Origin: SAR324 cluster bacterium
GTDB lineage: Bacteria > Bdellovibrionota > UBA2361 > JAAZON01
Assembly: GCA_012797725.1 (NCBI GenBank)
Contig: JAAZON010000596.1
Location: forward strand, 1-10,177
DNA length: 10,177 bases
Direction: 5' to 3'
The translations under genes were made by a program, and so were the position numbers. Positions 6,188 to 10,177 of the stretch are shown piece after piece. The notes below the pieces were generated by a model. It was not told where the DNA came from. It saw nothing but the letters and a program-made list of their open reading frames with translations, and searched no databases. Every line of letters starts with the position of its first letter. Positions within the stretch are counted from its first letter, which is position 1.

Positions 6188-7099
6188 CTAATCGGCCAAG
6201 TGAAATGCTCTTCTAATTCTTCGGGAAGCTCTTGCTATGATATTTTTGGTCCTTGCCCAGGGACCAAGGGCAAATACGCAATAACGACAGAATTTATCCT
6301 TTAACATTTTTTCAGCTACTTTGTGTTGAGGGCAGGACAATAGACATTGAAGACTTTGGTCTTTAAGATTCCCAAAAGATGTCTTTTTATAATAATCATG
6401 ACAACACAAATAGACATTACCTTCTACACCTATATAAATATTAGATGTGTAATGAGCGCCACAAAAAAGAAGACTTGGGTATGAATGCTCCACATAGGTT
6501 CCCACTCCTTTTAACATTCCAGCTCTATTAACCAAAGAAGCTTGCACAGCCTTTGCTGAATACACGGTGGCCCATTGAAGAACCCTTTGGAAGTCTTGTT
6601 TGTGTTCTGGGCTCCCATCCCCATGTACTACAAAAAGGACTCTTTTTGCGAGCTTAGGATTTTCCTCAAGAAAAATACTCATTGATTTTATGTGCTTTTG
6701 CGCCTCAAATTGAGTTATTCCAACCAATTTTGATAAGCGTTCAGGCTCACATGACGGCATGTTTATATGAAAGTTTGTAATTTTCGGATTATATTCTCGA
6801 AGAAATCTTTGTATTTTGTTGGTCATACAAGAAGCATTACTGATCCACCAATATGTGAAACCAAATTTGTTCAAAAGCATTAAACGGTCTATAAAAAAAG
6901 GGTCCATAGAAGGTTCGTTATAAGCAGCAAAAGAAATAAGAGGAAGTGGCATTTTTTTGCAGAATGAGATTATTTGTTTCAAGATCTCCTCAAAGGATTT
7001 CATTTCCATTACTTTTTCGGGTGGAGCTTCATATTGGGAATTTTGGCAATACCAGCAGCTGAAATTACATTTTGTGTTGACTTCAATTTGAACGATCAT
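6188..7099 (-). CDS. Radical SAM protein with SPASM-like C-terminus
   Basis: Radical SAM enzyme of 303 residues. The [4Fe-4S]-SAM motif is CNFSCWYC (C11, C15, C18) near the N-terminus, as in the SPASM group. YNEPSMDP at 60-67 stands for the usual GGEP segment. The C-terminal part has C213, an EGNVYLCC segment (C232/C233), SFGNL at 241-245 and CRYC (C271, C274), enough for one auxiliary Fe-S cluster of SPASM or twitch type. Such enzymes modify RiPP precursors, mature proteins or build cofactors; the substrate cannot be read from the sequence. No N-terminal RRE domain is present, so leader recognition would need the separate PqqD protein. ATG at 7099 has no evident Shine-Dalgarno, and it is 15 bases after the transglycosylase stop, so the two are probably co-transcribed. 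It converges tail to tail on the peptide operon. Confidence 0.88.
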   Translation of the reverse strand: MIVQIEVNTKCNFSCWYCQNSQYEAPPEKVMEMKSFEEILKQIISFCKKMPLPLISFAAYNEPSMDPFFIDRLMLLNKFGFTYWWISNASCMTNKIQRFLREYNPKITNFHINMPSCEPERLSKLVGITQFEAQKHIKSMSIFLEENPKLAKRVLFVVHGDGSPEHKQDFQRVLQWATVYSAKAVQASLVNRAGMLKGVGTYVEHSYPSLLFCGAHYTSNIYIGVEGNVYLCCHDYYKKTSFGNLKDQSLQCLLSCPQHKVAEKMLKDKFCRYCVFALGPWARTKNIIARASRRIRRAFHLAD

Positions 7100-7114
7100 A
7101 ACAAAAACATAATG

Positions 7115-7963
7115 TTACTTTGATGAGTTATCAGCCATACTGCTTATCATGCTGTGTAATTTATCAAGATGAATCATTGCCCTGGTTTCGATAGATATGT
7201 GCTCAATCTTCGATATTTTCGCGGCAGATTCTTTGAGCTCTTTACGATCTTTTAGAAATGATAGAAGTTGGTCCAGTTTAATAAGATGAGGATTAATAAG
7301 AGAGTCAATCGAGAACCTTATAAGCGATATTCTGAAGAAATCAAAATATTTTAAAAACGACATCTCATAGTCAAAACGATGGGCATTTCCTGGTTTCATC
7401 GCGAATCTTTGTCTCTTTGTAGGCTGCCGGATTAGAGAACAAATAAACATCGATTCATCTACCGATAGCTCGGAAACTGTCTTTTTAAAATATCGCTCAG
7501 AAGCTTGGTGAATACCAAAAATATCGCGTCCTAATCCGACCGTATTTAAATAAAGAGCCAAGATCTCTTCTTTTGAGAATTCTTCCTCCAACCCATAAGC
7601 AATTATGATTTCTCGAATCTTTCGAGAAATGGATCTTTCACGACTAGTAAATAAGAATTTTGCCAGTTGCTGAGTTATAGAACTTCCGCCCATTAGGGGT
7701 GCCTTGCGAAGGAGAAAATCATAGATAAGCCGCCTTAACTCAGTCCAATTCAATACACCATGAGTAAAAAAGAATTGGTCTTCGTGTAGAATTACAAGAA
7801 GAATCAGATGTGGTGGAATAGCCTCAAGTGGAATGAATGTATCTGTCTTAAATCCTATATCAGCTATGAAGCTTCCTTCCCATGATTTCCAACAGTAAAC
7901 GCCTCGAAGAGCGCTAACGTCTACCTTAAAGCAATAGCGTGTAAGTACCTGAAATAATTTCAT
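7115..7963 (-). CDS. Monofunctional GT51 peptidoglycan transglycosylase
   Basis: Family GT51 transglycosylase domain, which polymerises lipid II into glycan strands. Motif 1 is HEDQFFFTHGVLNW at 60-73, with the likely catalytic Glu61; the usual HxG[VF]D is altered here, with Asn72 where Asp is common. Motif 2 is GGSSITQQLAK at 92-102. Motif 3 is RKIREIIIAYGLEEEFSKEEIL at 114-135 followed by ALYLN. Motif 4 includes GLGRDIFGIHQASERYF at 143-159. There is no transpeptidase domain, and unlike MtgA no clear N-terminal membrane anchor, although residues 1-14 and 51-60 are somewhat hydrophobic. The last 90 or so residues are unassigned and helix-rich. The ATG at 7963 has only a weak upstream site. 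It is the first gene of the unit ending with the radical SAM gene; whether it works on peptidoglycan or on another lipid-linked glycan is unknown. Confidence 0.87.
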   Translation of the reverse strand: MKLFQVLTRYCFKVDVSALRGVYCWKSWEGSFIADIGFKTDTFIPLEAIPPHLILLVILHEDQFFFTHGVLNWTELRRLIYDFLLRKAPLMGGSSITQQLAKFLFTSRERSISRKIREIIIAYGLEEEFSKEEILALYLNTVGLGRDIFGIHQASERYFKKTVSELSVDESMFICSLIRQPTKRQRFAMKPGNAHRFDYEMSFLKYFDFFRISLIRFSIDSLINPHLIKLDQLLSFLKDRKELKESAAKISKIEHISIETRAMIHLDKLHSMISSMADNSSK

Positions 7964-8091
7964 GGCAAGATTCCAAATTGAATCATATTGTTTGGGTTAA
8001 TAATGGAAGACTATCGACAAAAGATCCATATTCGAAAGCATTTATTTAAAACTTGTATTAATCAGCGATTTCAAAAGCTAATAAAAGCGGA

Positions 8092-8421
8092 TCACTTCCT
8101 AAGATTCTTGTCTCTCCCAACCACTATTCCTCCTAAAAAGACAAGTATGAGTGCAAGCTATATGCGAAAATGCAACTCGATTGATAAATAAATGCTTGCG
8201 AGAATGGTTGATGCGATTGGAGTTAAATTTGCAAGGACTCTCACTTGGATTATGTCTCCATGTCGCATGGCGAAATCCCAGAGTATATATCCAACCGCCG
8301 TGAATGCGGTCAAAAATCCAATTTCGAAAGATGTAGTTGTCTAGAGATTTGAAGTTTCAGGATGCGCTAGTCGAAAAACAGATGCAATGAAGACATTTCG
8401 TAGCATAAAATATAGACATTA
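8092..8421 (-). pseudogene. Decayed DMT/EamA (YddG-like) exporter, C-terminal part
   Basis: Reading the minus strand in one frame from 8340 to 8161 gives 60 residues, including EIGFLTAFTAVGYILWDFAM and RVLANLTPIASTILASIYLS, the pattern of the last two conserved transmembrane helices of drug/metabolite transporter (EamA) proteins. The W-D-F-A-M..GD....L..LTP....L arrangement recalls aromatic amino-acid exporters of the YddG type. After an in-frame TAG (8158-8160) the same frame continues with LALILVFLGGIVVGRDK and ends at TGA (8092-8094), matching a normal final helix. Another in-frame TAG (8341-8343) precedes the good part. The 25 codons before it, back to TAA (8419-8421), are only weakly membrane-like. 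The rest of the gene is missing. This is a truncated pseudogene carrying at least two stops; the part upstream of 8343 is less certain. Confidence 0.65.
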
Positions 8422-8428
8422 ATGCGCC

Positions 8429-8686
8429 ATGAAAGGCGCCTTCGATGGTGAGCAAGCAAACCATCCAGTAGTTTTTTTGCTGTGCCAAGGGATGAGTTTC
8501 TCTCTTGCAACTGATGATCCTATAGTACAAGGAATCAAAGACCCGAAAGCAGAATTGCCGGTAGCTCAGGAATTATTAGGTGCAGAAAGAAGTGATCTGA
8601 ATCAGCAAGGGAAAAATGCTAATAATGCAGCGTTTATTCGGAGTGATCTTCGCAAGCAGTACAAGGATAAATCAGGGATCGGTTAG
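8429..8686 (+). pseudogene. Adenosine/AMP deaminase-like C-terminal fragment
   Basis: The open frame encodes 85 residues with NHPVVFLLCQGMSFSLATDDP at about 11-31. This matches the metal-site segment of the adenosine/AMP deaminase superfamily (HP....L..G....L.TDDP), where the first Asp of TDDP is a zinc ligand. The remainder (PVAQELLGAERSDL at 44-57, NANNAAFI at 63-70) follows the order of the C-terminal helices (E...A.. LG....DL...  NA...AF). The N-terminal roughly three quarters of the enzyme, including the HxH zinc motif, is absent; an in-frame TAA lies at 8420-8422. It therefore cannot be an active deaminase and is best read as a gene remnant, though the fragment itself has no internal stop. 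Match to adenosine versus AMP deaminase is undecided. Confidence 0.55.
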
Positions 8687-8712
8687 CTATAACGGTCGCA
8701 AAGCTGCTATTT

Positions 8713-10177
8713 TTATTGCACAAGAAATTTCTCTTTGATATACGCAATAAAAGCATCTTCACTGAAAGGCTTCCCACTTAGGTTTTCTACGAGCTGTGTG
8801 CCCGTGTACTGCATCCCCTTCTCATGCACATTCTTTCTTAACCAACCAAGAATATTTCCAAATTTCCCTTCCTCAACATCTTTCAAATAATCAGGAATTA
8901 CTACCTTCATGGAATCGAGCATATAGGCTCCATAAAGATTTCCAAGCGCGTAAGTCGGAAAATAACCGATAAGCCCGGAGTACCAATGAACGTCTTGTAA
9001 AACCCCTTCTTTGTCTGATCTTGGTGTTATTCCGAGATATGTAGTATATAACGCATTCCAGGCCTCGGGAAGCTCTTCAATGGGAATCTTTTCATTAATT
9101 AGTTGTTCTTCCAGAAGCATCCTGATGATTATATGCAGTGAATAAGTGACTTCATCAGCTTCAATTCGAATGTAAGAAGGGGAAACTTTGTTTAAAACCG
9201 TCCAAAGATCTTCAGGACTGCTCTTCTCATAAAAATCAGGGAAAAACTTTTGAAGGTGTTTATGAAGAAATTTGCAAAACTCCATGCTTCTACAAAGAAT
9301 GTTCTCAAAAAAGCGGGACTGTGATTCATGCACACCAAGAGATACCGCAGTTCCCATAGGGGTTCCATGAAACTCTTCAGGCAGCCCCATTTCATATAGA
9401 GCATGACCAGTTTCGTGAATTACTCCATAAAGGGCTGACAGAAAATTATTTCTCAAATAACGTGTTGTAACACGTTGGTCCCCTGTTCCAAGTGTAGAAC
9501 AGAAAGGGTGCGCACTCATATCAAGGCGCCCCTCTTGGAAATCAAATCCAAGTTGCTTCATTACGAATACAGCAAGCTCTTCTTGTTGATCCTCAGGAAA
9601 ATCACCATCAATTCCAGGAGAGTCTTGAAAACGGGCCTGCAATTTAAGCGAGAACTTTGCGAGTGATTCACCAAGACGAACCAATAATGGTTTTACAGAG
9701 TTAAGCGTGGCACCTGGTTCGAAAACGTCTAACAGAGCGTCATATCGAGTATCTGCATACCCGACTTGTTCTGCTTCCTCGCAACTAAGTTCGACTATTT
9801 GTTGTAATGCAGATTTCACAATGCTGAAATCAGATACTGGCTTTGCTTGAGTCCAAAGATCGTAAGCATGAGCGCACGCAAGAGCCTTCTTCCCAACAAA
9901 ATCTTCCGAAAGCTTTTGTTGTCTTTGGCAGAGGCGATGAGTCTCTCTGACATTCACTTTATGAGCATAATCAAGAGATTCTAAATTATCAAAAAGCGCC
10001 TGTGTGGTCTGTAGAAAAATCCGATCAGTTAATTTTGAATGGCGAAGTTTCTCAATAAATTCAATCTGCTTAGCTCGACCTGCTGCTGCTGCAGGTGGCA
10101 TATAGACTTGCTGGTCCCATTCCAGAAGCGCGTATATGCATCCTAGGGTATGTATCTCATCCAGTTGTTTGTAAAAA
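8713..10177 (-). CDS. M32 carboxypeptidase Taq-family metallopeptidase (5' end beyond window)
   Basis: Zinc or cobalt metallocarboxypeptidase of family M32, which trims C-terminal residues from peptides in the cytoplasm. Numbering from the internal Met at 10101: HPF at 198-200, GDQRVTTRY at 207-215, the HEXXH metal site HETGH at 229-233, third-ligand segment HESQSR at 258-263, then EADEVTYSLH and the C-terminal GVLQDVHWYSGLIGYFPTYA block. All family hallmarks are intact. The frame stays open from 10101 to the window edge and encodes ALLEWDQQVYMPP, the conserved family opening (LLGWDQETYMPP). So the ATG at 10101 is internal, and 487 residues of a protein usually about 500 long are visible. It ends 26 bases from the deaminase remnant on the opposite strand and looks like a housekeeping gene flanking the accessory region. 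Confidence 0.95.
   Translation of the reverse strand, partial: FYKQLDEIHTLGCIYALLEWDQQVYMPPAAAAGRAKQIEFIEKLRHSKLTDRIFLQTTQALFDNLESLDYAHKVNVRETHRLCQRQQKLSEDFVGKKALACAHAYDLWTQAKPVSDFSIVKSALQQIVELSCEEAEQVGYADTRYDALLDVFEPGATLNSVKPLLVRLGESLAKFSLKLQARFQDSPGIDGDFPEDQQEELAVFVMKQLGFDFQEGRLDMSAHPFCSTLGTGDQRVTTRYLRNNFLSALYGVIHETGHALYEMGLPEEFHGTPMGTAVSLGVHESQSRFFENILCRSMEFCKFLHKHLQKFFPDFYEKSSPEDLWTVLNKVSPSYIRIEADEVTYSLHIIIRMLLEEQLINEKIPIEELPEAWNALYTTYLGITPRSDKEGVLQDVHWYSGLIGYFPTYALGNLYGAYMLDSMKVVIPDYLKDVEEGKFGNILGWLRKNVHEKGMQYTGTQLVENLSGKPFSEDAFIAYIKEKFLVQ

Larger units (their letters stand above)
7964..8712. other. Gene-free interval with two decayed gene remnants
   Basis: About 750 bases without an intact gene. 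From 7964 to about 8091 I see nothing beyond possible upstream signals of the transglycosylase. The rest is accounted for by a transporter remnant on the minus strand and a deaminase remnant on the plus strand, annotated separately. A 67-residue open frame at 7988-8191 (+) begins with TTG, matches no family I know, and runs antisense into the transporter remnant, so I regard it as chance. No RNA gene, clear terminator or repeat was found here. Confidence 0.6.

Noticed and set aside
7988..8191. 67-residue plus-strand open frame starting with TTG.
   Set aside because: No recognisable motif or ribosome-binding site, and its second half is antisense to the transporter remnant, which has a clear family pattern.
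8684..8716. Possible terminator: TAGC...GCTA followed by a T-run.
   Set aside because: Only four pairs with a large loop; too weak to call, although the T-run is present.
1..10177. CRISPR array, tRNA, insertion sequence or long direct repeats.
   Set aside because: Scanning by eye showed no regularly spaced repeats, tRNA-like ends, transposase motifs or terminal inverted repeats.

Overview
The window comes from an AT-rich (roughly 40% GC by eye), gene-dense bacterial chromosome. The families present (HprK-like kinase, lasso-type leader-processing proteins, GT51 transglycosylase, M32 carboxypeptidase) suggest a Gram-negative bacterium. An intracellular or environmental lineage such as Chlamydiota or Legionellales would fit the low GC and the decayed genes, but nothing here fixes the taxon.

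Positions 1-6162 look like a RiPP (ribosomally made, modified peptide) locus built on lasso-peptide parts. A divergent intergenic region (1760-1880) separates two transcription units. To the left, on the minus strand, are a sulfotransferase and a TylF-like methyltransferase. To the right, on the plus strand, are a precursor peptide, a PqqD/RRE (B1) protein, an HprK-like peptide kinase, a B2 leader peptidase and two family-2-type glycosyltransferases. From kinase to second transferase the four genes overlap or are 2 bases apart. The precursor carries the lasso leader signature YxxPxI..LG.....T. Its predicted 11-residue core, YTTPSGTTYST, has no Asp or Glu for a lasso ring, and nine of its eleven side chains carry a hydroxyl. 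No asparagine-synthetase-like lasso cyclase is visible. Most enzymes around it (kinase, two glycosyltransferases, sulfotransferase, sugar-type O-methyltransferase) belong to families that modify hydroxyl groups or sugars. My main hypothesis is therefore a linear, cyclase-free phospho/glyco-peptide pathway. The second glycosyltransferase has DxH and GGE..H motifs resembling polypeptide GalNAc-transferases, and the first may end in an RRE-like domain.

Positions 6188-7963 hold a tail-to-tail minus-strand pair: a soluble-looking GT51 peptidoglycan transglycosylase followed by a radical SAM protein with a SPASM-like C-terminus. Their link to the peptide locus is positional only.

Positions 7964-8712 contain no intact gene but hold two decayed remnants facing away from each other: the C-terminal end of a DMT/EamA (YddG-like) exporter on the minus strand, with in-frame stops, and the C-terminal end of an adenosine/AMP deaminase-like protein on the plus strand. 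Both break off within about 10 bases of each other near 8421-8429, which looks like a rearrangement scar. The right end (8713-10177) is a housekeeping M32 carboxypeptidase that runs off the window; its true start lies beyond 10177.
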